This document shows positions 16,429-25,569 of a DNA stretch of 40,276 nucleotides, piece after piece. The translations under genes were made by a program, and so were the position numbers. Each line of letters starts with the position of its first letter. Within the stretch, counting starts at the first letter, position 1. The notes beneath the pieces were generated by a model, which saw only the letters and a program-made list of their open reading frames with translations, was not told the DNA's origin and ran no database searches. The stretch spans positions 1 through 40,276 of the forward strand of contig JAKITD010000022.1 in NCBI GenBank assembly GCA_021648265.1. Reading direction: 5' to 3'. The stretch comes from Flavobacteriaceae bacterium (lineage in GTDB: Bacteria > Bacteroidota > Bacteroidia > Flavobacteriales > Flavobacteriaceae).

Positions 16429-18341
16429 CTTACCCCATCAATTTCTCCAGTAACGGTTTCCCAACTCACCATTAACCTATCCAATTCTTTTTTCTTTTCT
16501 TGATAGTTTTCAAAAAAGTTTACTTGAGAAATAGTCTTATCGTAATTAACAGAAAGTTCAAAATCTATTTCTTTTATTTCTTTTTCTAAATTGTTAATTG
16601 CAGCTTCCGTTTTACTTAATTTATTATTTAGGGATTTTAATTTCTTCTGATTTTTATATTCGTTTTTATTAGAGGGCTTGCTTGTGTTTTCATCAGAGGT
16701 GATTTTGGTTCGCTTTTCAGCTTCCCTCATGTTTTGCAAATTTCGTTGCTCTAAATAATAGTTTATATCTCCTAAATATTCCTTTATTTTACGGTCTTTA
16801 AATTCATAAACTTTAGAAGATAATCCTTGTAAAAAATCCCTGTCATGAGAAACTAAAAGTAAGGTTCCTTCATATTTTATTAAGGCTTCTTTTAATACGT
16901 TTTTAGATTTAATATCTAAGTGATTGGTTGGTTCATCCATCACTAATACATTAAAGGGCTGCAACAATAATTTTGCTAATGCCAATCGGTTTCGTTCCCC
17001 ACCAGAAAGAACTCGTACATACTTATCTACGTCGTCTCCTCTAAACAAAAAAGCTCCTAAAACATCTCGAACCTTGGATCTGTTTTTTTCATTTGCAGCG
17101 TCAATCATTGTATCTAAAACAGTTTTAGTACCATCTAAAGAATCTGCTTGATTTTGCGCGAAGTATCCTATTTCTACATTGTGTCCTAATGTTAATTTTC
17201 CTTCATACGAAATATCACCCACAATACATTTTGCTAAAGTTGATTTTCCTTGTCCGTTTTGACCTACAAATGCAGTTTTACTATTTCTTTCCAGTAATAA
17301 ATTTACATTATGAAGTACTTTTTTATTATCGTAATTTTTAGATAAATTGTCTGCCTCAATCACCACTTTTCCTGGGTTAATTGAAACAGGAAAATGCAAA
17401 GACATTACACTATTATCATCTTCATCAACTTCTATTCTATCAATCTTATCAAGTTTTTTAATTAGCGATTGTGCCATGGTGGCTTTGGTTGCTTTTGCTC
17501 TAAATTTTTCAATTAATTTCTCGGTGTGCTCAATTTGTTTTTGTTGGTTTTTTTGAGTGGCTAATTGCTGTTCTCGCAATTCTTTCCGAAGTACTAAATA
17601 TTGAGTATATGGTTTGTTATAATCGTAGATTCTTCCGAGTGAAATTTCAATAGTACGATTGGTAATATTATCTAAAAACATTCTGTCGTGAGATACTATT
17701 ACAATGGCACCTGTGTAATTTTTAAGAAAATCTTCTAACCATAAAATAGATTCAATATCCAAGTGATTGGTAGGCTCATCAAGCAATAATATATCGTTGT
17801 TTTGCAATAGTAATTTCGCCAATTCAATTCGCATTCGCCAACCTCCAGAAAAGGTGTCGGTCGCCATATTAAAATCTTCTTGCTGAAAACCTAATCCTTG
17901 TAAAACACGTTCGGTATCACCTTGGTAATTGTAACCTCCGTGAATTTCATATTGATGTTGAATTTCATTCACATCCACCATTAATTGATGGTAACTGTCA
18001 CTTTCATAATCGGTACGTTCGGCAAGTTGATGGTTAATTTTCTCTAACTGTTTTTCTAATTTTTTAATAAGAACGAAGGCTTCATAGGCTTCTTCTAAAA
18101 CCGTTCTTCCTTTTATAAAATCTATATCTTGCTTTAAAAAACCTATGGATATTTCTTTATCTGAAGCAATTTGCCCTCCATCATATTCTTGTTCTCTAGA
18201 TAATATTTTTAATAATGTTGATTTTCCAGCCCCGTTTTTACCCACCAATCCTACTCTGTCGCCAGAACGAAGTTGAAAGGTAATTCCTGAAAACAAATCG
18301 TCTCCTTGAAAAGAAACGGTAAGGTTATGAATATTTAGCAT
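16425..18341 (-). CDS. ABC-F family ATPase
   Basis: 638 aa with two ATP-binding cassettes and no transmembrane segments. First cassette: Walker A GLVGKNGAGKST, signature FSGGWRMRIELA, Walker B LLLDEPTNHLD. Second: GQNGQGKST, LSGGERNRLALA, VMDEPTNHLD. A charged linker separates them, and the C-terminus is a long coiled coil (NEYKNQKKLKSLNNKLSKTE). ABC-F proteins act on the ribosome as translation factors or protect it from antibiotics; a housekeeping role of the Uup/YheS type is the likelier here, but the sequence alone does not decide. It follows the FAD oxidoreductase gene on the same strand after 71 bp. Confidence 0.93.
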   Translation of the reverse strand: MLNIHNLTVSFQGDDLFSGITFQLRSGDRVGLVGKNGAGKSTLLKILSREQEYDGGQIASDKEISIGFLKQDIDFIKGRTVLEEAYEAFVLIKKLEKQLEKINHQLAERTDYESDSYHQLMVDVNEIQHQYEIHGGYNYQGDTERVLQGLGFQQEDFNMATDTFSGGWRMRIELAKLLLQNNDILLLDEPTNHLDIESILWLEDFLKNYTGAIVIVSHDRMFLDNITNRTIEISLGRIYDYNKPYTQYLVLRKELREQQLATQKNQQKQIEHTEKLIEKFRAKATKATMAQSLIKKLDKIDRIEVDEDDNSVMSLHFPVSINPGKVVIEADNLSKNYDNKKVLHNVNLLLERNSKTAFVGQNGQGKSTLAKCIVGDISYEGKLTLGHNVEIGYFAQNQADSLDGTKTVLDTMIDAANEKNRSKVRDVLGAFLFRGDDVDKYVRVLSGGERNRLALAKLLLQPFNVLVMDEPTNHLDIKSKNVLKEALIKYEGTLLLVSHDRDFLQGLSSKVYEFKDRKIKEYLGDINYYLEQRNLQNMREAEKRTKITSDENTSKPSNKNEYKNQKKLKSLNNKLSKTEAAINNLEKEIKEIDFELSVNYDKTISQVNFFENYQEKKKELDRLMVSWETVTGEIDGVS

Positions 18342-18412
18342 GTAGGCTATTTTTTAGTGTCAAAATAATTGTTTGCAAAGATGCTTAAATTTTCAATATA
18401 AATGGAAGCAAA

Positions 18413-19492
18413 TTACCACTTGTAATGACGTTTTATATCTACATCGTTTGGTAAAGACTTATTGTTTTCAATATGTTGGTATAAAAGTTCTGCTAATGAA
18501 GGTGCCGAAGTGATTCCTCTTGTACCTAATCCATTATAAAAGATAATGTTTTTACTTTCTTTTAAAGTTCCTAAAAAAGGACGACGATCTCTGGTTGTGG
18601 GTCTAATTCCAGCAACTTGATCTACGACTTCAAAAGGACAATTAATTATTGTTTTTAGCTTTATAACTAATTCCTTTTTTGCATTATTTGTAGTATTAGT
18701 AGATTCATCTTCCCGATCGTACGTAGCCCCAACTTTATACAAATTATCGCCTAATGGAATAATAAAAAGGGATGTTTTAAGCATGGTATTTAATTGTAAT
18801 TCTGGAGATTCAACAATTATATATTCTCCTTTATTGGGAAGGATTAGTTTTTCTGAAAGATTTTTGTTATTAATGATTTCTTTTGGAAAATAAGGGTTGT
18901 CTTTGACTGCATACCCTTCAGAAAAAATAATTTTATTTGCTATATAATTATTATAAAAAATATGATTATCTTCTTGTTGAAGCTGTTTATAATTAAATGA
19001 TTCGTTAATCAAGCAATTAGATTTCTCAAGATGTTTTTTGTACGAATTAATTAATAATACCGTGTCTATTTTTCCAGTACTTTTTACTTTTCCGAAACCA
19101 AAAGGGGCATTGATATTTTGATTTTCATTTTTTAGTATTTCAGGATGAAGAAAACTTGATAAATCATTTTTATCACTAGCTACCATCCAATTATTTTGTT
19201 CTTCGTTACTTTTAAAAATTCGAAGCATCGGCATATCCTCAAATAAAGGAATATCCAATTTTTCTGAAAGAGTTTTATAAAACAACGTGGAAGTATTAAT
19301 ATGTTCTGAAGCATTCCAAACAGGTGTAAATCGTTTTAATACTACTGGGTTTATTAATCCCGCCGAAACAATAGTTGAGATATAATTGCCTTTGTTAAAA
19401 ACAACAAAACGCTTGTTATTTTTTTCTAATTGCTCACAAATAGAAATTCCTGAAATCCCTAAGCCCACAACGATATAATCTAGTTCTTTCAT
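18413..19492 (-). CDS. FAD-dependent oxidoreductase (DAO family)
   Basis: 359 aa. The N-terminal dinucleotide-binding motif VVGLGISGISICEQL is present, and the C-terminal FAD contact region includes DQVAGIRPTTRDRRPFLG and GLGTRGITSAPSLAELL, typical of the D-amino-acid-oxidase-like (DAO) fold. It oxidises an amine or amino-acid-like substrate by analogy, but the substrate is unknown. It lies directly downstream of gldN, separated by a terminator, a neighbourhood I recall from other flavobacteria. A TACTTTTG element ends six bases before its ATG, so the mRNA may have almost no leader. Confidence 0.87.
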   Translation of the reverse strand: MKELDYIVVGLGISGISICEQLEKNNKRFVVFNKGNYISTIVSAGLINPVVLKRFTPVWNASEHINTSTLFYKTLSEKLDIPLFEDMPMLRIFKSNEEQNNWMVASDKNDLSSFLHPEILKNENQNINAPFGFGKVKSTGKIDTVLLINSYKKHLEKSNCLINESFNYKQLQQEDNHIFYNNYIANKIIFSEGYAVKDNPYFPKEIINNKNLSEKLILPNKGEYIIVESPELQLNTMLKTSLFIIPLGDNLYKVGATYDREDESTNTTNNAKKELVIKLKTIINCPFEVVDQVAGIRPTTRDRRPFLGTLKESKNIIFYNGLGTRGITSAPSLAELLYQHIENNKSLPNDVDIKRHYKW

Positions 19493-19497
19493 TTTTA

Positions 19498-19505
19498 CAA
19501 AAGTA
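19498..19505 (-). promoter_or_regulatory. Possible -7 element TACTTTTG for the FAD oxidoreductase
   Basis: CAAAAGTA on the plus strand reads TACTTTTG on the gene strand. The ATG is at 19490-19492, so a start site about seven bases downstream would make the transcript leaderless or nearly so. Confidence 0.35.
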
Positions 19506-19506
19506 A

Positions 19507-19536
19507 AAAACCCTGAAGTAAATTACTTCAGGGTTT
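19507..19536 (-). terminator. Terminator after gldN
   Basis: AACCCTGAAGT and ACTTCAGGGTT are perfect 11-bp arms with a 5-base loop. On the minus strand the stem is followed by TTTT, ending the gldKLMN transcript before the FAD gene. Confidence 0.85.
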
Positions 19537-19562
19537 CAATTATTTTAATAAGTAAAACTTTG

Positions 19563-20462
19563 TTAATAGTTCCACATATCAATTTCAATATTCCTGATAA
19601 CTTCTTTAATCCTATCAGACTCTAATAATTGCATAAGTGCATTATCATTGATATACTCATTAATCTCTCTATCGCCAAGATCGTTATCTTCTTTATAGAT
19701 AACTGCACTAAAACGTCTTGAATTTAACAGATGATCATAGGAAATTGGTCTGGATGTATTTTTGCGATTAAAGGCTTTTGCTTTATGTAGCACCTCTCTT
19801 GTAGCTGGATACCAAATCCAGAATAATTCTACTTTCGTTGTGCTTTCATCTGGAAAAGCTTTTGAACGAGCTTCATTTGCAACAGGAGCTAACCCTAACA
19901 AACGATATTTAAGGTCTCCTGAACGTTTATCTAAAAACCAATAGCCTCTAATTCTCCATTCTTCAATATCTCCAGCATCTAAAGCAAATTCTCTAATATA
20001 CTCATCATCTACAATTCCTTCAGCATTAAACTGTTCGATACCAGCATCAACGGTGTCTTTATAGACCAAAGAAGCTTCAATATCTTTTAAAGTTCTTTTT
20101 TCTGTAAAATATGAATCTGCATAAATATGTTCAATTTTTTTATTTTTAATATTTTTTACTAAAACATCATATAAAGAACGTCTTTCAGTACCAATGTTGT
20201 TGGTATCTATAGGATAATATAAGGGAAAATTTACCCTTTCATCAAGATCAATAATTTCCCAAGTTGATTTAGACCAAAGCACATCACGGTCATCAATAAA
20301 ACCATAAGGTAATGGTGTATCGTTATCGTATGCTAGTTGATCTTCGGTCTTTACACCGATTTCCTCAGGTGTTTTGGCATTAAGGACATTCAGTTGTGCA
20401 ATAGCACTAAAAGATGTCAATAAAAGACCCAAACTTACTAAAACAACATTTTTAAATTTCAT
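19563..20462 (-). CDS. gldN: Gliding motility / T9SS protein GldN
   Basis: 299 aa from ATG 20462 (MKFKNVVLVSLGLLLTSFSA), chosen over upstream starts because it yields a signal peptide cleaved after AIAQ. The mature protein shows the GldN/PorN features DDRDVLWSKSTWEIIDLDER, EEWRIRGYWFLDKRSGDLKY and a C-terminal MWNY. GldN is periplasmic and, with lipoprotein GldK, forms the ring of the type IX secretion system under the outer membrane. It is the last gene of gldK-L-M-N, 108 bp after gldM, and is followed by a strong terminator. Confidence 0.97.
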   Translation of the reverse strand: MKFKNVVLVSLGLLLTSFSAIAQLNVLNAKTPEEIGVKTEDQLAYDNDTPLPYGFIDDRDVLWSKSTWEIIDLDERVNFPLYYPIDTNNIGTERRSLYDVLVKNIKNKKIEHIYADSYFTEKRTLKDIEASLVYKDTVDAGIEQFNAEGIVDDEYIREFALDAGDIEEWRIRGYWFLDKRSGDLKYRLLGLAPVANEARSKAFPDESTTKVELFWIWYPATREVLHKAKAFNRKNTSRPISYDHLLNSRRFSAVIYKEDNDLGDREINEYINDNALMQLLESDRIKEVIRNIEIDMWNY

Positions 20463-20570
20463 CTGTCTATTAATATTTGTTAAACTTGTCATATGCTGTT
20501 CGCTGTTAATCGTCATATTTTGTAATAAAATTTTTAACATGCTCGTTTCATATAACAATTCTATATTATT

Positions 20571-22148
20571 CTAATTTGTCAATTCAATAAACACAGGAGA
20601 TATTTTCTTTAACTTGTAACTAGAGTTATTAGTTAGTTTTGCGTTAATATCAAATATCTGAACTGTTTCACCTCTTTTAGCTCTTTTTAAAGCTCCTTTT
20701 GCTTGTGAACTTAGTTTATTACCACTTACTTTAATTGTAGGCTGACCAGCTACTTTAAAGCTAAATCCTGTAACTTTTAAGTTTAAATCGAAATCAAAAT
20801 CTAATAATTTTGCTCCAATTGAGGACTTTTCAAGACCTTGACGTTGCATACGTACAGGTCCCCCATTACCATCATCACCACGAATGGTACCTGTTGGCCT
20901 TGGAATATCTTTAATTCTATATATTTTACTTGACGGAAATGAATTTCCATCAATAGTTCCAGTAACATTAATTTTTACTTCTCTTCCTTTTATTGTAGTA
21001 GGATCCATAACATATGAACTTCCTGATTTTCGTGTTAATCCAGGAGCATTCGCTCTTACATTACTATTTGGAACACCATCCATTGAAATGGTCATCGGGT
21101 TTTTAACTCCACGATAAACAACATTCATTTTATCTGCTGATATTGTAGCAGAATTTGGTCTTGAGATTGTAGCAAAGCTTCTATTTACTTCAACAGGGGT
21201 TTCTTTACCGTCTTCTAGGAAAATAAGTTGCCCTTCTATTTTATGTTCTCCAGGGTTTCCGGCATTTACATTAAGTAATACTCTACCGCCTTCAAAAGTA
21301 TAATCTGTTCCTTCTACTAATTTACGACCATCTAATGTTAGTTCTGCTTTATCTGGTTTTGTAGTTTCATCTACACGGCCTAAAACAATAGATCCATCAA
21401 ACTTTTCACCTGAATAATATGCCGATTTTGGCGTTTCTAATAAGGTAGAATAGTTTGACATTTTCAATGAAGCTGCTTGCTCACCTTGTAACATTGTAGA
21501 AAGAATTTCATTTTGAATAGTTTTAATATTAGCTTGAATTTGAGTCAACTTTGTTTTTGAAGCAATCATTGGAAACCCTTCAAAATGATGTTTTATAGCG
21601 TCTTCTTTTATTTTTTTACCTCTTGGCAACACATCTTCTAATCCAAATTGATTAGTAACAGAATTTTTAATCTCTGGGTAATCATCGCCAATTATTGATA
21701 ATATTTCATCTTTATAAGTTAGCATTTTCGATTTAAATTTTTCACCCTCTTTAGAAAGCTTATCGCCTTTAAAAAATTTAGTATCTAAAAAATCAGGTTT
21801 GTCTTGAACTTCATAATTATCTTGGTCATCAGCTTTTACTGTAGCCATCATTCCTGATTTTATTCCTTCAATATAGTCACTCAATTCTTTAGATATAGTA
21901 TTTACTCTATTTGCCTTCTCATTTAATGAACCATATTTCTGAGGCTCATCTGAAGCTTTAACAGCTAAATTTGCCATAAAAGCGTCATTTCGTTTATCTG
22001 TTGATTCGTTTCTTTCAACAATTTTTTGCTCTAATAAACCAAAAGCAGATAATACTTCTTTTGACATATTAAGTGCCAACATCGCGATGAAAACCAAATA
22101 CATTAGGTTAATCATCTTTTGTCTTGGGGTAAGTTTTCCTCCTGCCAT
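20571..22148 (-). CDS. gldM: Gliding motility / T9SS motor protein GldM
   Basis: 525 aa. The N-terminus MAGGKLTPRQKMINLMYLVF leads into the single transmembrane helix (about residues 14-35, ending in LALNMSKEVLSAFG) that packs with GldL in the inner membrane. The large periplasmic part consists of a helical first domain and a series of beta domains; the segment EKSSIGAKLLDFDFDLNLKV is near the C-terminal domain that contacts the GldK/GldN ring. GldL and GldM together form the proton-driven motor for secretion and gliding. It follows gldL by 47 bp. Confidence 0.98.
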   Translation of the reverse strand: MAGGKLTPRQKMINLMYLVFIAMLALNMSKEVLSAFGLLEQKIVERNESTDKRNDAFMANLAVKASDEPQKYGSLNEKANRVNTISKELSDYIEGIKSGMMATVKADDQDNYEVQDKPDFLDTKFFKGDKLSKEGEKFKSKMLTYKDEILSIIGDDYPEIKNSVTNQFGLEDVLPRGKKIKEDAIKHHFEGFPMIASKTKLTQIQANIKTIQNEILSTMLQGEQAASLKMSNYSTLLETPKSAYYSGEKFDGSIVLGRVDETTKPDKAELTLDGRKLVEGTDYTFEGGRVLLNVNAGNPGEHKIEGQLIFLEDGKETPVEVNRSFATISRPNSATISADKMNVVYRGVKNPMTISMDGVPNSNVRANAPGLTRKSGSSYVMDPTTIKGREVKINVTGTIDGNSFPSSKIYRIKDIPRPTGTIRGDDGNGGPVRMQRQGLEKSSIGAKLLDFDFDLNLKVTGFSFKVAGQPTIKVSGNKLSSQAKGALKRAKRGETVQIFDINAKLTNNSSYKLKKISPVFIELTN

Positions 22149-22195
22149 TTTTACTTCTTTTTAAGAATTAATAATTAATTACAGTTAAAACTACC

Positions 22196-22855
22196 TTAGT
22201 TTTTACCACCCATTGCAGATAACATTCCACCGTAAACTCCATTTAAAGAAGATAGGTTGCTTGTTAAATTCTCCATTTGCTGTTTTAATTGTTCAGCATT
22301 TTCAGCAACTTGAGCGTTTGCTTCCGCTTGACGGCTAGTTGACTCTACTTGTACTTTATACAAGCTGTTTAATGATTCCATTTGTGCTGCTGCCAATGCC
22401 ATTTCTTCACTATATTTTTTAGTTGAATTCATTGCTTCAACAGTTGGAGCCATACTTTTTGTAACACCTTCAAACGAGCGAATACTTTCTGTAAGACTTC
22501 CCATTAAATCTGAATCTATACGTGCATCTTTAAGCATTTCATCTAGTTTTTGAGACAACATACCTTGTGTATCTTGAGGCCCATCACTATTTTTATCTTT
22601 CCCCATTCCTCCTGCTAATTCTGGATATACTAAAGACCAATCTAAATCATCATCAACAGGTTCAAAAGCAGACATTGCGAATATAATTGCCTCGGTAATA
22701 AGTCCAACGGCTAATAATATTCCTCCATTAAGAACCATAAAACCAAGATTTAACTCCCAGTGAAGGATTTTAAATAATGCACCCATAATTACTACAGATG
22801 CTCCAAGGCCATAAGCCATGTTAAATATTTTTTTTGTTGATTTTGATTGTGCCAT
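22196..22855 (-). CDS. gldL: Gliding motility / T9SS motor protein GldL
   Basis: 219 aa. Two transmembrane helices (about residues 12-30 and 36-62, FNMAYGLGASVVIMGALFKI and GILLAVGLITEAIIFAMSAF) flank a short loop and include the glutamate E55 region thought to be important for proton coupling in this family. The long cytoplasmic tail is a coiled coil rich in Gln and Ser. Starts 54 bp after gldK and is followed by gldM. The length and the conserved acidic motif EPVDDDLDWSLVYPEL are as in other Flavobacteriia. Confidence 0.97.
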   Translation of the reverse strand: MAQSKSTKKIFNMAYGLGASVVIMGALFKILHWELNLGFMVLNGGILLAVGLITEAIIFAMSAFEPVDDDLDWSLVYPELAGGMGKDKNSDGPQDTQGMLSQKLDEMLKDARIDSDLMGSLTESIRSFEGVTKSMAPTVEAMNSTKKYSEEMALAAAQMESLNSLYKVQVESTSRQAEANAQVAENAEQLKQQMENLTSNLSSLNGVYGGMLSAMGGKN

Positions 22856-22909
22856 AATAGTTTGTTTTATAAGTTTAAGTTAAGTTTTAAATTTTAGTAT
22901 TAATAATGT

Positions 22910-24286
22910 TTATCGTGCGTCTCCAAAATTACTGTTTAATGTAACGTCGGTTCCCATATAATCTTGTACAGTTCTAAAGCCAATGTAGCTTCTTGCTGAA
23001 TCTGCATATTCATAATCTCTAGAGCTTACTTGTAAAAAATAAGCGATATCCTTCCATGATCCACCACGAACTACTTTACGGAAATTGTTTGGATCGTTTA
23101 CATTAGGATTCATATTTGAAGAGAAATCGTATGAAGAAGGCTCATAAGATGAGTCCACCCATTCAGAAACATTCCCAGCCATATTGTAAAGGTTATAATC
23201 ATTAGGCTCGTAAGATTTCGCCTCTACCGTGTATAAAGCTTGATCTGCAGCATAATCTCCACGTAACGGCTTAAAGTTTGCCATAAAACATCCTCTATCA
23301 TTTTTAGTATAAGGACCACCCCAAGGATATGTTGCTGAAGAAAGACCACCACGTGCAGCATATTCCCATTCTGCCTCACTAGGAAGTCTGAAAGAATTTA
23401 TATGTTGACGTTTTCTTGATTTTTGGTATGAGTTTTTATACAAAGTTCTCCAAGCTGTAAAAGCTTTTGCTTGATACCAATTAACACCAACAACAGGATA
23501 TTCTCCATAGGCTTGATGCCAAAAATAATCATTGTGCATAGGTTCATTATAAGAATAATTAAAATCTTTTATCCATACTGTAGTATCTGGGTAAATATAT
23601 AATTCTTCTTTTTTAATAAAGTCTTTTCTACTTTTACTACCGTCTTTTGCAGCAGATTGTATGTCCATATAAGTATATTGAAACTTAAGCTTTGTAACAT
23701 CAATAGTACGTTGCCCATTGTATGCTTCCTCAGCAGGGATATACATAGTATCCATTACTTCACTATAATATTCGTCTGGATAATTAGCGGTATCCCATTG
23801 AATATCTACCTTGTTATTTATTTTTCTTCCAGCGTAAAAATCATCACCCATTCCAAAATAATTGTCATACATATATTGGTCGTATGCAGACATTTCTTCA
23901 TTTTCTTGATCTACGAATGCGTACTCACCAATTCCGCCATCTCCAGGAGTAGCTCCAACTTCATCAGCCAAAACAGCTAATTTAAGGCGTACTGTAGAGT
24001 CTCTAACCCAATATACAAATTGTCTATATTCAGCATTAGTAATTTCTGTTTCGTCCATATAAAATGAACGTACTGTTACGGTTTTTGTAGGTGCATCGTT
24101 TACAGCAACAAAGTCGTCATCTGCTTTACCCATTATAAAAGATCCTCCAGGAACAAGTGTCATTCCAAAAGGTTTTTCAGGGTGCCATGCTTTGCCTTTA
24201 GTTCCAACAAGTTCTCCTCTGTCTGCACCAGAGTTACAACTGTATAGTACGGCAATAATCGCAGTTAATGCAATAAGCTTTTTCAT
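22910..24286 (-). CDS. gldK: Gliding motility / T9SS lipoprotein GldK
   Basis: 458 aa. Signal sequence with lipobox LYSC (lipidated C17), then a sulfatase-modifying-factor (FGE/SUMF1-like) domain: GMTLVPGGSFIMGK, MDETEITNAEYRQFVYWVRD, RLPSEAEWEYAARGG, NMAGNVSEWV, VVRGGSW and a final IGFRTV. In GldK this fold is structural rather than catalytic; the lipoprotein anchors the GldN ring to the outer membrane. It is the first gene of gldK-L-M-N. A promoter-like element (24322-24352) lies upstream, so the gld genes may have their own start in addition to read-through from topA and the arginase-like gene. Confidence 0.98.
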   Translation of the reverse strand: MKKLIALTAIIAVLYSCNSGADRGELVGTKGKAWHPEKPFGMTLVPGGSFIMGKADDDFVAVNDAPTKTVTVRSFYMDETEITNAEYRQFVYWVRDSTVRLKLAVLADEVGATPGDGGIGEYAFVDQENEEMSAYDQYMYDNYFGMGDDFYAGRKINNKVDIQWDTANYPDEYYSEVMDTMYIPAEEAYNGQRTIDVTKLKFQYTYMDIQSAAKDGSKSRKDFIKKEELYIYPDTTVWIKDFNYSYNEPMHNDYFWHQAYGEYPVVGVNWYQAKAFTAWRTLYKNSYQKSRKRQHINSFRLPSEAEWEYAARGGLSSATYPWGGPYTKNDRGCFMANFKPLRGDYAADQALYTVEAKSYEPNDYNLYNMAGNVSEWVDSSYEPSSYDFSSNMNPNVNDPNNFRKVVRGGSWKDIAYFLQVSSRDYEYADSARSYIGFRTVQDYMGTDVTLNSNFGDAR

Positions 24287-24321
24287 AGGTATTTAGGTTA
24301 AGTTATCGAGATTCAAGGGCG

Positions 24322-24352
24322 TAAACCTATTTATAAAATATTTAAAAAACAA
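24322..24352 (-). promoter_or_regulatory. Possible gldK promoter
   Basis: On the minus strand TTG (24350-24352), 20 bp, then TAGGTTTA (24322-24329), one mismatch from TAnnTTTG. It leaves a leader of about 30 bases to the gldK ATG. Confidence 0.4.
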
Positions 24353-24405
24353 CATATTTCTTAAAAAACCCGTTAAATTTTCGATTTATCTTTAGTTTAC
24401 TCTTG

Positions 24406-25569
24406 TTATAGTTCGTTTTTTCGGCGGGCTTTCATCCACCTTTCAGGTATTTCCTGATCACAAGCACTCAAATAATCGCCATAAGTGCAAGGTAATAACG
24501 TCTGTCTTTTTAATTTATTATTAATAGTTGAAATAAATGGTAATTCTATCCACCATCGTCCAGTTTTATTGCTTTTCTTAAACAATAAAATATCATTTTC
24601 AATTGGCACTCTATACACTGTATATAACGATTCGTTATTAAAATCATCATCCGAAACTCTAAAATTAAATCCTTCAATAAAATACCAAAATATTTGTGCA
24701 ATTAACATTGCAGCACTTTTAGAATCTTTAAAATTATTTAATTCATAAACTCCAAATGAAGATACTTTATTGCTAATTCCTGCATATCGTGCAATGGCAC
24801 AAATTTCTCTTCCATCAAAACCATTGGGGCTTTTACTATTTTTATAACTTAAATCCGAGCTTTTTATTGCATTAATATCTAAAATAACCAAATTAGCATC
24901 TCTTAATATTGGTTCAACTTTAGTGATATCTGAAGCTACTTCACCTAACCGATAACCATCAAAAAATAACTTTTCCATTAAACTTATTTCTTCTGGAGAA
25001 TTATAATAGGATTGATAACCTATATTGCTATAATTAAACAATCCGTAAGGCTTTTCTACAATAATTTTTCCGAGATAGGATTTATTTGAAATAGGCTGGT
25101 CTGCATCTCCAAGGTCAAATTTAGAGTCTATATTCGCAATATTTACCATATTTCCAAAACCATCATAAGCACGGTATTGTGAGTACGCCAAATCTTGACT
25201 TCCTCCTAGGATTAGAGGGATAATTTTGTGTTTTAATAATGCTTCCACTACCGTTTTCATAGCGAAATAGGTATCTTTAACAGAATCACCTTTTCCTATA
25301 TCGCCAATATCTATTATAGAGTAAGACCAATTACCAGCATATAATGAATATAATGACTTCCTGACCTCATCAAAACAAAGTTCCTCGCCAATATAATCAA
25401 CATCGTTTCGGTTTTCTTTAATCCCTATCAATGCAAACTTCACATTGTCAAAACTTGGCAATTCATCGGTACTTCCGTAAACATCAATTTGTTTTCCCAA
25501 CACTCCATTAGGTAAAACTTCTCGATGTGCTAAAACTGATTTTGATACTGGGGAAAGAAATTCTATCAT
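24406..25569 (-). CDS. Arginase-fold (ureohydrolase family) protein, probably not a standard enzyme
   Basis: 387 aa with the overall arginase/formimidoylglutamase layout: PLILGGSQDLAYSQYRAYDG, NIANIDSKFDLGD and LVILDINAIKSSDLSY sit where the three metal-binding motifs belong. Compared with the family motifs GGDHS, DAHxD and SxDxD, the expected ligands H, H and D are replaced by Q125, K150 and N233, while D148, D152 and D231 remain. An ordinary two-manganese site is therefore unlikely. The gene overlaps the topA stop by one base and lies just before gldK, a position I recall as conserved in Flavobacteriia. It may be a structural or regulatory protein; automated annotation as formimidoylglutamase would probably mislead. 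Confidence 0.82.
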   Translation of the reverse strand: MIEFLSPVSKSVLAHREVLPNGVLGKQIDVYGSTDELPSFDNVKFALIGIKENRNDVDYIGEELCFDEVRKSLYSLYAGNWSYSIIDIGDIGKGDSVKDTYFAMKTVVEALLKHKIIPLILGGSQDLAYSQYRAYDGFGNMVNIANIDSKFDLGDADQPISNKSYLGKIIVEKPYGLFNYSNIGYQSYYNSPEEISLMEKLFFDGYRLGEVASDITKVEPILRDANLVILDINAIKSSDLSYKNSKSPNGFDGREICAIARYAGISNKVSSFGVYELNNFKDSKSAAMLIAQIFWYFIEGFNFRVSDDDFNNESLYTVYRVPIENDILLFKKSNKTGRWWIELPFISTINNKLKRQTLLPCTYGDYLSACDQEIPERWMKARRKNEL

